A stretch of 64,000 nucleotides of DNA from Clostridia bacterium. GTDB taxonomy: Bacteria; Bacillota; Clostridia; Oscillospirales; CAG-272. The DNA lies in NCBI GenBank assembly GCA_017461475.1, contig JAFTXX010000044.1:62001-126000 (forward strand), in the 5' to 3' direction. The notes below the pieces were generated by a model. The model was not told the origin of the DNA, made no database searches, and saw only the letters and a program-made list of their open reading frames with translations. Within the stretch, counting starts at the first letter, position 1; each line of letters starts with the position of its first letter. Below, piece after piece: positions 35,105-43,834 of the stretch. A program made the translations under genes and the position numbers.

Positions 35105-35130
35105 GCATCCCCAAACGGGGATGCTTTTTG
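35100..35130 (+). terminator. Terminator after the tRNA-Ser remnant
   Basis: AAAGCATCCCC / GGGGATGCTTT followed by T2G. The stem differs from that of the intact tRNA's terminator, so the two tRNA 3' copies each have their own terminator. Confidence 0.85.
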
Positions 35131-35171
35131 TGTTTTGCGAGTAAAACAATAATGAAAGAGAATAGCAACGA

Positions 35172-35696
35172 ATGAAAAAAACACAATTCAGTTTGAACAA
35201 GTACACTAACCATTCCGGTACGCTGATAAAAAAGTACAAAAATATATTCGGACAATATGTTTTTGTTTTGCGGGAAAATGATTCAAAGGTATATGTTAAC
35301 GTCGGCAAGGCTCTGTTTGATTTCTACAACATAAATGACAGAATCACCGTGGGAAAAATCGGGAGACGGCTGATAAACATACGTCCCGGAGAATATTTTC
35401 ACAAAAAGCGTATCTCCTCATGCAAAAATTGCAGAAATATTGAATTACGCAAAGCATGGTCTTCTTCCGACGACTACAGAGAGTTTATTAGCTATCTGAA
35501 AGAACTTGTCAACGAGAACAACTTTGAACTAACTGAAGCAACATGCAGTTTCGATAAAATAATAAATGCGGACGGCTGGGCAAGCGATATTATCACGCAT
35601 GTTATCTGTTGCAAAAAATGTGGACAAACTTTCCGCTGTCATGCCGACACTTATCACGGAATCGGCGGATTTGATGCAGAAAATCAGGTAAAATGA
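35172..35696 (+). CDS. Unknown protein with two cysteine-pair motifs
   Basis: The 174-residue protein is not recognised. The N-terminal ~75 residues (SGTLIKKYKNIFGQYVFVLREND) look like a small beta-barrel. Two CxxC motifs follow, CKNC at about 88-91 and CKKCGQTFRC at about 149-157, suggesting one or two zinc sites. The codon and base composition look more AT-rich than those of its neighbours. No strong ribosome binding site is seen before the ATG. It lies between the duplicated tRNA-Ser end and MITE copy C, which is the position of integrated cargo. It could be a small accessory gene delivered by an element. Confidence 0.7.
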   Translation: MKKTQFSLNKYTNHSGTLIKKYKNIFGQYVFVLRENDSKVYVNVGKALFDFYNINDRITVGKIGRRLINIRPGEYFHKKRISSCKNCRNIELRKAWSSSDDYREFISYLKELVNENNFELTEATCSFDKIINADGWASDIITHVICCKKCGQTFRCHADTYHGIGGFDAENQVK

Positions 35697-35749
35697 GCTT
35701 TATACATAGAAGTAACACGGGGTTGTATAGCGGCTTTATGCGTAAGCGG

Positions 35750-35993
35750 TAAATTGATGTTTATGTTACAAACATCTCCGCCCGAGATCGCAACGCTAAC
35801 GCTCAAGGATGACAAGGGCGGGATTTAGCAAAGTGCTAAAAAGTCTTGCTATATCGCATTGAGACAGCCCCCGCTTGTCATCCTCGAACGGAGCACAAGG
35901 AACCGAAGGTTCCTGCCATACTCGCAAAGCGAGTATGGGCGGAGTGAAGGATCTTGCGGGGAGATGTTTGCCCCGCTGCTAAACTTTAATTTA
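35750..35993. mobile_element. MITE-like element type I, copy C
   Basis: Ends TAAATTGATGTTTA (35750-35763) and TAAACTTTAATTTA (35980-35993) enclose 244 bp nearly identical to copy B in the same orientation. Together with copy B it brackets the tRNA-Ser and the unknown gene at 35172-35696. Confidence 0.88.
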
Positions 35994-36065
35994 TCTTTCT
36001 ATGCAAATATTGATTTTGGCGGCGAACGGTGATACAATATATAAGATATCAATAAATTGGAGCGA

Positions 36066-37787
36066 ATGACCTTGAAACGAATTTTACACTACTTGTCAAA
36101 GTACAAACTTGTGTCGGTGCTTGCGCCGCTTTTCAAAATGCTTGAGGCTACGTTTGAACTGCTTGTGCCTATCGTAGTCATGGACCTTGTGGACGTCGGA
36201 ATTAAAAACGGCGACAAAGGGTACATCATCAGCCGCAGTCTTATCCTTGTGCTGTTTTGCGCGCTTGGATTCGGATTTGCCGTTACCGCGCAGTTCTTCT
36301 CAGCGAAGGCGGCTGTCGGAGTTGCAAAAGACCTTCGCCGCGACATGTACGAAAAAACACAGAAGTTCAACCACGCCGACCTTGACCGCGCGGGTATTTC
36401 CAACATTCTCACCCGCATGACTGGCGATGTTAATCAGGTGCAGACGGGCGTTAATATGACGCTCCGACTGCTCATGCGCTCGCCTATCGTGGTTTTCGGC
36501 GCGGTAATATGCGCGTTTCTCATTGACCCGGGTTCGGCGATTATTTTCACTGTCGCTGTGCCGCTTCTGCTTCTTGTGGTGTTTGCGATAATCCTTATCA
36601 CCATTCCGCTGTTTAAAAAGGTGCAGAAAAAACTTGAACGCGTGCTGCGTGCAACGCGTCAGAACCTCACGGGTGCAAGAGTTATCCGTGCGTTCTGCGC
36701 AGAGAATGAAGAAGTTGAGGAGTTTGACAAGGGAAATAACGAACTTTTCGACATTCAAAAATTTACCTCGGGCATTTCGGTTCTGTTAAATCCGCTCACT
36801 TACCTTATCATCAATTTTGCAACCATCGCCCTTATATACACGGGTGCTATCCGCATTGAAACGGGCATCATCACGCAGGGCGCGTTGCTTGCGCTCTACG
36901 ACTATATGTCGCAGATACTCATTGAGCTTATCAAATTTGCAAACTTCATCGTCACAATTACAAAGGCGATGGCAAGCGCAAACCGAATTGACGAGTTCTT
37001 CGGCGAGGGAACACCTATGGAGACGGTATCCGCAAAGCGTGACGCTAATGCTCCGTTTGTGGTGTTTGACAATGTTTCGTTTGCTTACCCGAGCGGCGGC
37101 AATGTATTGAAGAATATCTCCTTCACCGCAAAGCGCGGCGAAACCGTCGGCATTATCGGCGGTACGGGCAGCGGTAAATCCTCGCTCGTGTCGCTTATCC
37201 CGCGCTTTTACGACGCAGCCGAAGGAAAGGTTATGGTTGAAGGCCTTGACGTTCGCGCATACGAGGGCGAAAGTCTCAAAGAGCGCGTCGGCGTTGTGCC
37301 GCAGAGAGCAGTGCTTTTCGCAGGAACTATCCGCGACAACATGAAGTGGGGCAAGAGTGACGCTACCGACGAAGAGATAATCAAAGCAATCAAGACCGCG
37401 CAGGGCGGCGACATCATCGGTGCAAAAGGCTCTCTTGATGCACCCGTTACCGAGGGCGGCAAAAACTTTTCGGGCGGTCAGCGTCAGCGCCTTACAATTG
37501 CGCGTGCGCTCGTGCGCAACCCCGAAATTCTTATCCTCGATGACAGCGCCAGCGCACTTGACTACGCGACGGACGCGCGTCTGCGCATGGCTATCCGCGA
37601 CCGCGAGAATCCGCCGACAACGTTTATTGTGTCACAGCGTACCGCGTCGGTAATGCACGCCGACAAGATTATAGTGCTTGACGACGGTGAGGCGGTCGGC
37701 ATTGGCACGCACGATGAGCTTCTCGAAAAGTGCGCTATATATAAGGAAATTTACGACTCGCAGTTCAAAGGGGGAGATGAAAAATGA
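36066..37787 (+). CDS. Heterodimeric ABC exporter, subunit with degenerate ATP site
   Basis: A type IV ABC exporter half of 573 residues: six membrane helices (about 15-300) and a C-terminal nucleotide-binding domain (about 325-573). Walker A is GGTGSGKSS and the signature is FSGGQ. Walker B is LILDDSASALD with Asp493 where the catalytic Glu should be, so this subunit's own Walker site is the degenerate one. GGAG precedes the ATG at 36066. A TTG nine bases further in (36072) has better spacing and is an alternative start. Its stop overlaps the ATG of the partner gene. Probable role: multidrug, lipid or peptide export. Confidence 0.93.
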   Translation: MTLKRILHYLSKYKLVSVLAPLFKMLEATFELLVPIVVMDLVDVGIKNGDKGYIISRSLILVLFCALGFGFAVTAQFFSAKAAVGVAKDLRRDMYEKTQKFNHADLDRAGISNILTRMTGDVNQVQTGVNMTLRLLMRSPIVVFGAVICAFLIDPGSAIIFTVAVPLLLLVVFAIILITIPLFKKVQKKLERVLRATRQNLTGARVIRAFCAENEEVEEFDKGNNELFDIQKFTSGISVLLNPLTYLIINFATIALIYTGAIRIETGIITQGALLALYDYMSQILIELIKFANFIVTITKAMASANRIDEFFGEGTPMETVSAKRDANAPFVVFDNVSFAYPSGGNVLKNISFTAKRGETVGIIGGTGSGKSSLVSLIPRFYDAAEGKVMVEGLDVRAYEGESLKERVGVVPQRAVLFAGTIRDNMKWGKSDATDEEIIKAIKTAQGGDIIGAKGSLDAPVTEGGKNFSGGQRQRLTIARALVRNPEILILDDSASALDYATDARLRMAIRDRENPPTTFIVSQRTASVMHADKIIVLDDGEAVGIGTHDELLEKCAIYKEIYDSQFKGGDEK

Positions 37788-39520
37788 ATAAAGGTACATT
37801 CTCCCGCGTGCTCGCGTATATAAAGAGCAGCCTCGGACTTCTGCTTGTCACTCTTGTTTTGGCGCTTGCCATTGTTGCAATGACGCTTTATGTGCCAAAC
37901 CTTATCGGCGATGCCATTGACCTTTGCGTTGACGGTAATGTTCAGCTTGACGCTATAGTTTCTATCCTTATTAAATGCGGTGTGCTGATTGCACTTACGG
38001 CGGTTTTGCAGTGGATAATGAGCATTATCAATAACAACATCACCTACCGCATCGTGCGCGACATCCGCCGCGACGCTATCCGCAAGATTCAGCGTTTGCC
38101 GCTTTCCTATATCGACTCGCATCAGGCGGGCGAGACAGTAAACCGCGTTATCTCGGACGTTGACCAGTTCTCGGACGGTCTTCTTATGGGCTTTACCCAG
38201 TTTTTCACGGGTATAATCACCATTGTTGGTACATTAGTTTTCCTCTGTATAATAGACTGGCGCATTGCGCTGTTTGTGTTTGCACTGACTCCGCTTTCGC
38301 TGTTTGTTGCAAAGTTTATTGCACAGCACACGCACGATTTCTTCCTTGCGCAGAGCAAGACCAAGGCTGAGCAGACGGCGTTTATCAACGAGACCGTCTC
38401 CGAGCAAAAAGTTTCAATTGCATTTTCGCACGGCGACGAAAATATCGAAAAGTTTGACGACATCAATGACCGACTTTCAAAATGCTCGCTTAAAGCAACG
38501 TTCTATTCTTCGCTTACAAACCCCTCGACCCGCGTTGTAAACAACCTCGTTTACTTCGGCGTTGCGCTTCTCGGCGGTTTCTTCTGCATAGGTGCAAATC
38601 CTTCAATGACCGTCGGCTCGCTAGCGGTTTGCCTGCGTTATGCAAACCAGTACACAAAGCCTTTCAATGAGATTTCGGGCGTTATCACCGAACTTCAGAA
38701 CGCGCTCGCGTGCGCGTCACGCATATTTGAACTGCTCGACGCAAAGGAGATCGAACCCGATAAGGCAGACGCTGCCGACCCCGAGAAAATCAACGGCAAC
38801 ATCACTTTTGAAAATGTTTGCTTCTCCTACACTCCCGAGAAAAAACTCATTGAAAACTTCAACTTTGCCGCAAAGCACGGTCAGCGCATTGCAATTGTCG
38901 GTCCTACCGGCTGCGGCAAGACCACGCTTATCAATCTGCTTATGCGGTTCTACAATCCCACAAGCGGTGAGATCGATATTGACGGCATTTCCACCCGTGA
39001 TTTGAAACGCTCCACGCTCCGCAAAAACTTCGGCATGGTTCTGCAGGACACATGGCTGAGAGAGGGAACCATTCGCGATAACATCACCATGGGTAAACCC
39101 GACGCAACCGACGAAGAGGTCGTTGCCGCGGCAAAGGCGGCGCACGCGCACGGATTTATCAAGAATCTGCCGAACGGCTACGACACCTACATCGGCGAGG
39201 ACGGCGGTGCGCTTTCGGCGGGACAAAAACAGCTCCTCTGCATAACGCGCATCATGCTTTGTCTGCCGCCCATGCTTATCCTTGATGAAGCGACCTCGTC
39301 CATCGACACGCGCACCGAAATGCGCATCCAAAACGCATTTGCAACGCTTATGAAGGGCAGAACCAGCTTCATCGTAGCTCACCGCCTTTCCACCATCCGC
39401 GAGGCTGACGTTATCCTCGTTATGAAAGACGGCAACATCATAGAGCAGGGTACACACGGCGAACTGCTTGCAAAAGGCGGTTTCTACTCGGAACTCTGGA
39501 ACGCACAGTTTGTCAATTAG
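37784..39520 (+). CDS. Heterodimeric ABC exporter, catalytic subunit
   Basis: The 578-residue partner starts at an ATGA overlap with the preceding gene. It has six membrane helices (about 15-310) and an NBD with Walker A GPTGCGKTT and a Walker B LILDEATSSID that keeps the catalytic Glu502. The signature is altered to LSAGQ. In exporters of the TM287/288 and BmrCD type, the altered signature faces the degenerate Walker site of the other subunit. The two genes match this pattern exactly, which supports an obligate heterodimer. The substrate is not predictable. mtnN follows 13 bp downstream, probably by readthrough. Confidence 0.94.
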   Translation: MNKGTFSRVLAYIKSSLGLLLVTLVLALAIVAMTLYVPNLIGDAIDLCVDGNVQLDAIVSILIKCGVLIALTAVLQWIMSIINNNITYRIVRDIRRDAIRKIQRLPLSYIDSHQAGETVNRVISDVDQFSDGLLMGFTQFFTGIITIVGTLVFLCIIDWRIALFVFALTPLSLFVAKFIAQHTHDFFLAQSKTKAEQTAFINETVSEQKVSIAFSHGDENIEKFDDINDRLSKCSLKATFYSSLTNPSTRVVNNLVYFGVALLGGFFCIGANPSMTVGSLAVCLRYANQYTKPFNEISGVITELQNALACASRIFELLDAKEIEPDKADAADPEKINGNITFENVCFSYTPEKKLIENFNFAAKHGQRIAIVGPTGCGKTTLINLLMRFYNPTSGEIDIDGISTRDLKRSTLRKNFGMVLQDTWLREGTIRDNITMGKPDATDEEVVAAAKAAHAHGFIKNLPNGYDTYIGEDGGALSAGQKQLLCITRIMLCLPPMLILDEATSSIDTRTEMRIQNAFATLMKGRTSFIVAHRLSTIREADVILVMKDGNIIEQGTHGELLAKGGFYSELWNAQFVN

Positions 39521-39533
39521 AAAGGAATTTGAC

Positions 39534-40220
39534 ATGATAGGAATTATTTGCGCAATGAAAATCGAGGCTGACGCTATTCGCGCGTCCCTCGCAGATACAA
39601 AGACCGAGACCGTAAGCGGCGTTGAGTTTACAACTGGTACGCTGCATGGCAAGGAAATCGTTATCGCTGTATGTGGCATCGGCAAGGTGTTTGCCGCTGT
39701 CTGCACCGAGGCGATGATCATAAAATATTCGCCCGAGCTTATCGTCAACAGTGGCGTTGCGGGTACGCTCACCGACGCTCTTTCCATAGGTGACATCGCC
39801 ATTGCGAAAGACCTTGTCCAGCACGATATGGACACGAGTGCGCTCGGCGACCCCGTCGGACTTGTTTCGGGTATTAACAAAATCTATTTTGAAGCCGATG
39901 AAAATGCTGTCAAGGCGTTTGAAAATGCGGTAAAAGAGGTCGGCGCAAACAGCGTCGTCGGTACTATCGCCTCGGGCGACCAATTTATGTCCGACACCGC
40001 AAAGAAAAACGCTATCCGCGACCGTTTCGACGCCATAGCGTGCGAAATGGAAGGTGCGGCTATAGCACACGTGGCATATGTCAACGGCGTTCCTTTTGCG
40101 GTACTCCGCGCAATATCTGACAGCGCAAGCGGTGACGCACAGATGGAATATCCCAAGTTTGTGGCAATGGCATCCGCACGCTCGCACGCGATTATTGATG
40201 CATTTGTTAAGTTGTGGTAG
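39534..40220 (+). CDS. mtnN: 5'-methylthioadenosine / S-adenosylhomocysteine nucleosidase
   Basis: The ATG at 39534 after AAAGGA gives 228 residues. The nucleoside phosphorylase-like fold is complete: MIGIICAMKIEADAI at the start, VCGIGKVFAA, NSGVAGTL, the ribose-binding ACEMEGAAIAHVA with the key Glu, and the catalytic Asp in RAISDSASGDA. It cleaves adenine from MTA, SAH and 5'-deoxyadenosine, the by-products of SAM use. It recycles 5'-deoxyadenosine from radical SAM enzymes, which would include any activase of the glycyl radical enzyme, but the two are not linked in position. Confidence 0.96.
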   Translation: MIGIICAMKIEADAIRASLADTKTETVSGVEFTTGTLHGKEIVIAVCGIGKVFAAVCTEAMIIKYSPELIVNSGVAGTLTDALSIGDIAIAKDLVQHDMDTSALGDPVGLVSGINKIYFEADENAVKAFENAVKEVGANSVVGTIASGDQFMSDTAKKNAIRDRFDAIACEMEGAAIAHVAYVNGVPFAVLRAISDSASGDAQMEYPKFVAMASARSHAIIDAFVKLW

Positions 40221-40246
40221 TGGACAAAACAACACTAATCTAATTC

Positions 40247-40279
40247 GTAGGGGACGACGCCTGTGACGTCGTCCCCTAC
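40247..40279. repeat. Isolated palindrome of the type II repeat family
   Basis: A 33-bp near-perfect palindrome beginning GTAGGGGACGACG and ending CGTCGTCCCCTAC. It resembles the GTCGAGGACGTCG palindromes inside the elements at 11190 and 23517 but has no terminal repeats around it. It lies just after mtnN. Confidence 0.75.
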
Positions 40280-40421
40280 AATGTATTATGGAACTATGCT
40301 ACTTTTTCTTTTGCAACTTTGCAACCTCGAAAAATGCAAATATAAACAAAATTCATGCCGTTTTATTGGCACAAACGGACAAGTTCTGCATTTAAAACGT
40401 CACAAAAATTTCAAAAAACTA

Positions 40422-40450
40422 TTGCAAAACATTTACAAATGGCGTATAAT
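40422..40450 (+). promoter_or_regulatory. Promoter of the branched-chain amino acid transport operon
   Basis: TTGCAA (40422-40427), 17 bases, TATAAT (40445-40450), 57 bp before the ATG at 40508. The ~140 bp upstream, back to the repeat at 40247, shows nothing else. Confidence 0.8.
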
Positions 40451-40507
40451 CATAGCAATAATTGTTTTTTCAAACAATTCAAAACATTTTTAACGGAGGA
40501 AACAACT

Positions 40508-41698
40508 ATGAAGAAAATAGTTGCTCTCGTTCTCGCTGCACTTATGCTCACAGTAATGTTTGCAGGCTGCGGCGACAACACAAACACAGACGACACAAAC
40601 ACAGACGAAAAGGTAATCACAATCGGCATTTACGAGCCCGCATCCGGTTCCAACGGTGCAGGCGGTAAGCAGGAGACCCTCGGCATCAAGTATGCTCACT
40701 CTGTATGCCCCACCGTTGAAATCGGCGGCGAGACCTACACTGTAAAGCTTGAAGCTGCTGACAACCAGTCTTCCAACGACAAGGCTCCCACCGCTGCTGC
40801 TGAACTTATCAGCAAGGGCGCAAAGGTAGTTCTCGGTTCTTACGGTTCCGGCGTTTCCATTGCCGCTTCCGATACATTTAAGAACGCAGGCGTTCCTGTT
40901 ATCGGCGTAACCTGCACCAACCCCCAGGTAACCGAGGGCAACGACCACTACTTCCGTATCTGCTTCCTTGACCCCTTCCAGGGCACCGTACTTGCTAACT
41001 ATGCGTATGAGCTCGGTTACAGAACCGCTTACACTCTCGCAGAAAACGGCAACGACTACGACGAAGGTCTTGCATACTACTTCACTCAGGCGTTCACTGC
41101 TCTCGGCGGTACTGTAGAAAATGCAAACTTCCCCGAAAACACCTCTGACTTCAACTCTTACATCACCAATGCAGAGACCGCAGGCGCGGACGTTATCTTT
41201 GCTCCTACTTCCATCAACTACGCTCAGCTTATCGTTGAGCAGGCTGCTGCTAAGGGCGCTGATATCGCGCTCATGGCTTCCGATACTTGGGACTCCAACC
41301 AGGTTCTCGCAGCAGCAGCAGGCAAGGACATCGACATTCAGGTAACTACCTTCTATCAGGAAGGCGGTAACGCAGAGTTTGACGAAGGCTTCAAGGCTTG
41401 GCTCAATTCTGACGCTCAGAACATCACCGACAACGGCGGTAACGATATGATCGCGGCAGTTTCCGCAATGGGTTACGACGCGTACTTTGTAGCACTTGAG
41501 GCTATCAAGGCTGCAGGCTCCACCGATTCCGCAGCTATCATGGAAGCTATCTGGGATGTTAACTACACAGGCGTAACCGGTCCCATCACCTTTGAGGGCG
41601 ATGTTAACGGCGACGCTGTAAGAACCACCGCTTACATCAAGAAGGCTAACACCGAGACTGTTGCTTGGGATTTCGTTAAGGAACAGGGCGTTAACTAA
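40508..41698 (+). CDS. livK: Branched-chain amino acid ABC transporter, substrate-binding lipoprotein
   Basis: The ATG at 40508 follows GGAGGAAA, giving 396 residues with lipobox FAGC (Cys21) and an Asn/Thr/Asp-rich linker. The mature part is a type I periplasmic-binding fold (IGIYEPASGSNGAGGKQETLGIKYA, VVLGSYGSGVSIAASDTF, VTGPITFEGDVNGDAVRT) of the Leu/Ile/Val-binding family. It captures amino acids, perhaps including aromatic or amide ones, outside the membrane. It is first in a five-gene operon. A stem-loop just downstream probably sets its higher expression relative to the membrane genes. Confidence 0.95.
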   Translation: MKKIVALVLAALMLTVMFAGCGDNTNTDDTNTDEKVITIGIYEPASGSNGAGGKQETLGIKYAHSVCPTVEIGGETYTVKLEAADNQSSNDKAPTAAAELISKGAKVVLGSYGSGVSIAASDTFKNAGVPVIGVTCTNPQVTEGNDHYFRICFLDPFQGTVLANYAYELGYRTAYTLAENGNDYDEGLAYYFTQAFTALGGTVENANFPENTSDFNSYITNAETAGADVIFAPTSINYAQLIVEQAAAKGADIALMASDTWDSNQVLAAAAGKDIDIQVTTFYQEGGNAEFDEGFKAWLNSDAQNITDNGGNDMIAAVSAMGYDAYFVALEAIKAAGSTDSAAIMEAIWDVNYTGVTGPITFEGDVNGDAVRTTAYIKKANTETVAWDFVKEQGVN

Positions 41699-41722
41699 TT
41701 TCTATTCGCAGTAAAAAGAGTG

Positions 41723-41759
41723 AGGGCTTGGCATGTGTCAAGCCCTTGCCTTGATTTTT
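41723..41759 (+). terminator. Stem-loop after livK, probable partial terminator or mRNA stabiliser
   Basis: AGGGCTTG (41723-41730) pairs with CAAGCCCT (41739-41746) around an 8-base loop. A T5 run comes only eight bases later, so termination would be leaky. Such structures commonly give the binding protein in excess over the permease. Confidence 0.6.
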
Positions 41760-41846
41760 CGGGGCGATTTGCAAGGGCAAAAAGACGGCCTTTGTGCCCT
41801 TCCAAAACGGCCCGAAAGGACCAAATTCTAACAAAGAGGGATTCTT

Positions 41847-42725
41847 ATGAATTTAACCATAGACCATATTCTGGCGGGAATTTCCGCCGGCGGTCAGTAT
41901 GCGCTGATTGCTATAGGTTACACAATGGTATACGGCATCCTTCGCCTTATCAACTTTGCCCACGGCGACGTTTTTATGGCATCGGGACTTATCATTGTAT
42001 ACCTCACCACCGCAATGCCGCTTCAGTATGCTATTCCCGTCGTAGTTATTGCAACCGTACTGCTCGGCTTCCTCATTGAGCGTGCGGCATATAAGCCGCT
42101 CCGTCAGGCACCGCGTATGTCGGTTATGATTTCGGCAATCGGTGTTTCCTACCTTATTCAGAACCTCGCGCTTTACATCACAGGCGGTCTCCCGCAGACC
42201 TACCCCTCAATTCCGTGGGTATCCGATTCTGTTGAGATTTTCGGTGCTATCACAAAGCGCGTTACCGTAATCACACCTATACTTACTCTTATTCTTGTAG
42301 TTCTGCTCGTTGTGCTTATCCGTTACACCAAGATAGGTATGGCGATGCGTGCGGTCTCCAAGGATTTTGAAACCTCGCAGCTCATGGGTATCAAGATAAA
42401 CAAGGTCATCAGCACCACGTTTATCATCGGCTCATTCCTTGCTTGTATCGGCTCGCTCCTTTACTTCACAAGTTATCAGTCGGTTACACCTACATCGGGT
42501 GCAATGCCGGGTCTTAAAGCGTTCGTTGCTGCCGTTTTCGGCGGTATCGGCTCTATCCCCGGTGCGGTGGTAGGCGCGTTCGTTATCGGTATCTGCGAGA
42601 ACATCATCAAGTCCAGCACCGATTTCTCCATCTTCTCCGATGCGTTCACATTTGCACTGCTTATCATAGTTCTTTGCGTCAAGCCCACGGGTCTCTTCGG
42701 CGAAAAGACTACCGACAAGGTATAA
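41847..42725 (+). CDS. livH: Branched-chain amino acid ABC transporter permease LivH
   Basis: The 292-residue membrane protein has about eight hydrophobic segments. It carries the LivH signature motifs GGQYALIAIGYTMVYGILRLINFAHGD near the N-terminus and GLKAFVAAVFGGIGSIPGA in the second half, which contacts the ATPase. AGAGGG precedes the ATG. It forms the heterodimeric pore with LivM encoded 10 bp downstream. Confidence 0.97.
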   Translation: MNLTIDHILAGISAGGQYALIAIGYTMVYGILRLINFAHGDVFMASGLIIVYLTTAMPLQYAIPVVVIATVLLGFLIERAAYKPLRQAPRMSVMISAIGVSYLIQNLALYITGGLPQTYPSIPWVSDSVEIFGAITKRVTVITPILTLILVVLLVVLIRYTKIGMAMRAVSKDFETSQLMGIKINKVISTTFIIGSFLACIGSLLYFTSYQSVTPTSGAMPGLKAFVAAVFGGIGSIPGAVVGAFVIGICENIIKSSTDFSIFSDAFTFALLIIVLCVKPTGLFGEKTTDKV

Positions 42726-42735
42726 GGAGGATGTC

Positions 42736-43833
42736 ATGAAAAACAAAAAGATAGTTTATAAGGCAATTGACATCGCTCTGATTGTTGTCCTTTTTGCACT
42801 TGTATTTCTCGCAGACCAATTTCTTCCCAGCTATGATATAAAGTTCAAGGTACTTCAAAAGGGTGCGGTCTTCGCGCTCGTTGCGGTTTCCATGAACCTG
42901 CTCAACGGCTTTACGGGTCTCTTTTCGCTCGGTCAGGCGGGATTTATGCTCCTCGGCGCATATACATACGCTATTTTCACCATTCCAAATGAGTCGAGAC
43001 TTGCAGTCTATAAGTATTACACCATGACAAACGCCGCAGGCGAGGAAGTCGGCGGTCTCGTTCAGACCGTTCTTCCCATGGGTATCGCAATTATTCTCGC
43101 AGGCGTTGTTGCCGCAGTGTTTGCATACTTTATCGGTCTGCCTGTACTCCGTCTCAAGAGTGACTACCTTGCCATTGCTTCGCTCGGCTTTGCGGAAATT
43201 CTCCGCGCTATCTGCCAGTGGAAGGGTCTCGGTACACTCACCAACGGTTCAAACCAGCTTCGCATGTACCCTTATTTCAACTCGATTATGCCGTACTTCC
43301 TTATCGCGGGACTTTGCATTGCGATAATCGCTCTGCTCATCAAGTCCACATACGGACGCGCGTTCAAGGCTATACGCGACGATGAAATAGCGGCTGAGGC
43401 AATGGGTATCAACCTTGCAAAACATAAGATGATTTCCTTTGTGACCAGCTCATTCTTCGCAGGTGTCGGCGGCGCACTGTTCGCAATGTATCAGAACACC
43501 ATCCAGGCAAAGCCTTTCACCACAACGCTCACATATGAAATCCTCCTTATCGTTGTTATCGGCGGTATCGGTTCCATCAGCGGTTCGGTTTTCGCAAGCT
43601 TCCTTTACATCGCATGCTCCGAGTGGTGGCTCCGTTTTCTCGACACCGACGGCGTTATCCCCGGCCTTACCCGTAACGGCTTCCGCCTTGTAGTATTCTC
43701 TGCGGCTATCATGGTAATCGTGCTTTTCTTCCGCCGCGGTATCATGGGCGACAAGGAGTTTTCCACCGAGCGCCTTGTTAAAGGCGCGAAAAATCTCGGC
43801 AGTCGCTTTTCAAAGAAAAAGGAGGTAAAGTAA
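42736..43833 (+). CDS. livM: Branched-chain amino acid ABC transporter permease LivM
   Basis: The 365-residue permease has AAGGAGG before the ATG. It contains the expected NLLNGFTGLFSLGQAGFMLLGAY motif, the LPVLRLKSDYLAIASLGFAEI segment and the GGIGSISGSVFASF coupling region. Eight or more membrane segments are seen. A short basic tail (SRFSKKKEVK) ends it. The next gene begins two bases later. Confidence 0.97.
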   Translation: MKNKKIVYKAIDIALIVVLFALVFLADQFLPSYDIKFKVLQKGAVFALVAVSMNLLNGFTGLFSLGQAGFMLLGAYTYAIFTIPNESRLAVYKYYTMTNAAGEEVGGLVQTVLPMGIAIILAGVVAAVFAYFIGLPVLRLKSDYLAIASLGFAEILRAICQWKGLGTLTNGSNQLRMYPYFNSIMPYFLIAGLCIAIIALLIKSTYGRAFKAIRDDEIAAEAMGINLAKHKMISFVTSSFFAGVGGALFAMYQNTIQAKPFTTTLTYEILLIVVIGGIGSISGSVFASFLYIACSEWWLRFLDTDGVIPGLTRNGFRLVVFSAAIMVIVLFFRRGIMGDKEFSTERLVKGAKNLGSRFSKKKEVK

Positions 43834-43834
43834 G

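Noticed and set aside
38717..39880. A 387-residue minus-strand open frame
   Set aside because: It is antisense to the end of the ABC exporter gene and to mtnN, both of which have complete conserved motifs. It has low-complexity composition with no recognisable domain.
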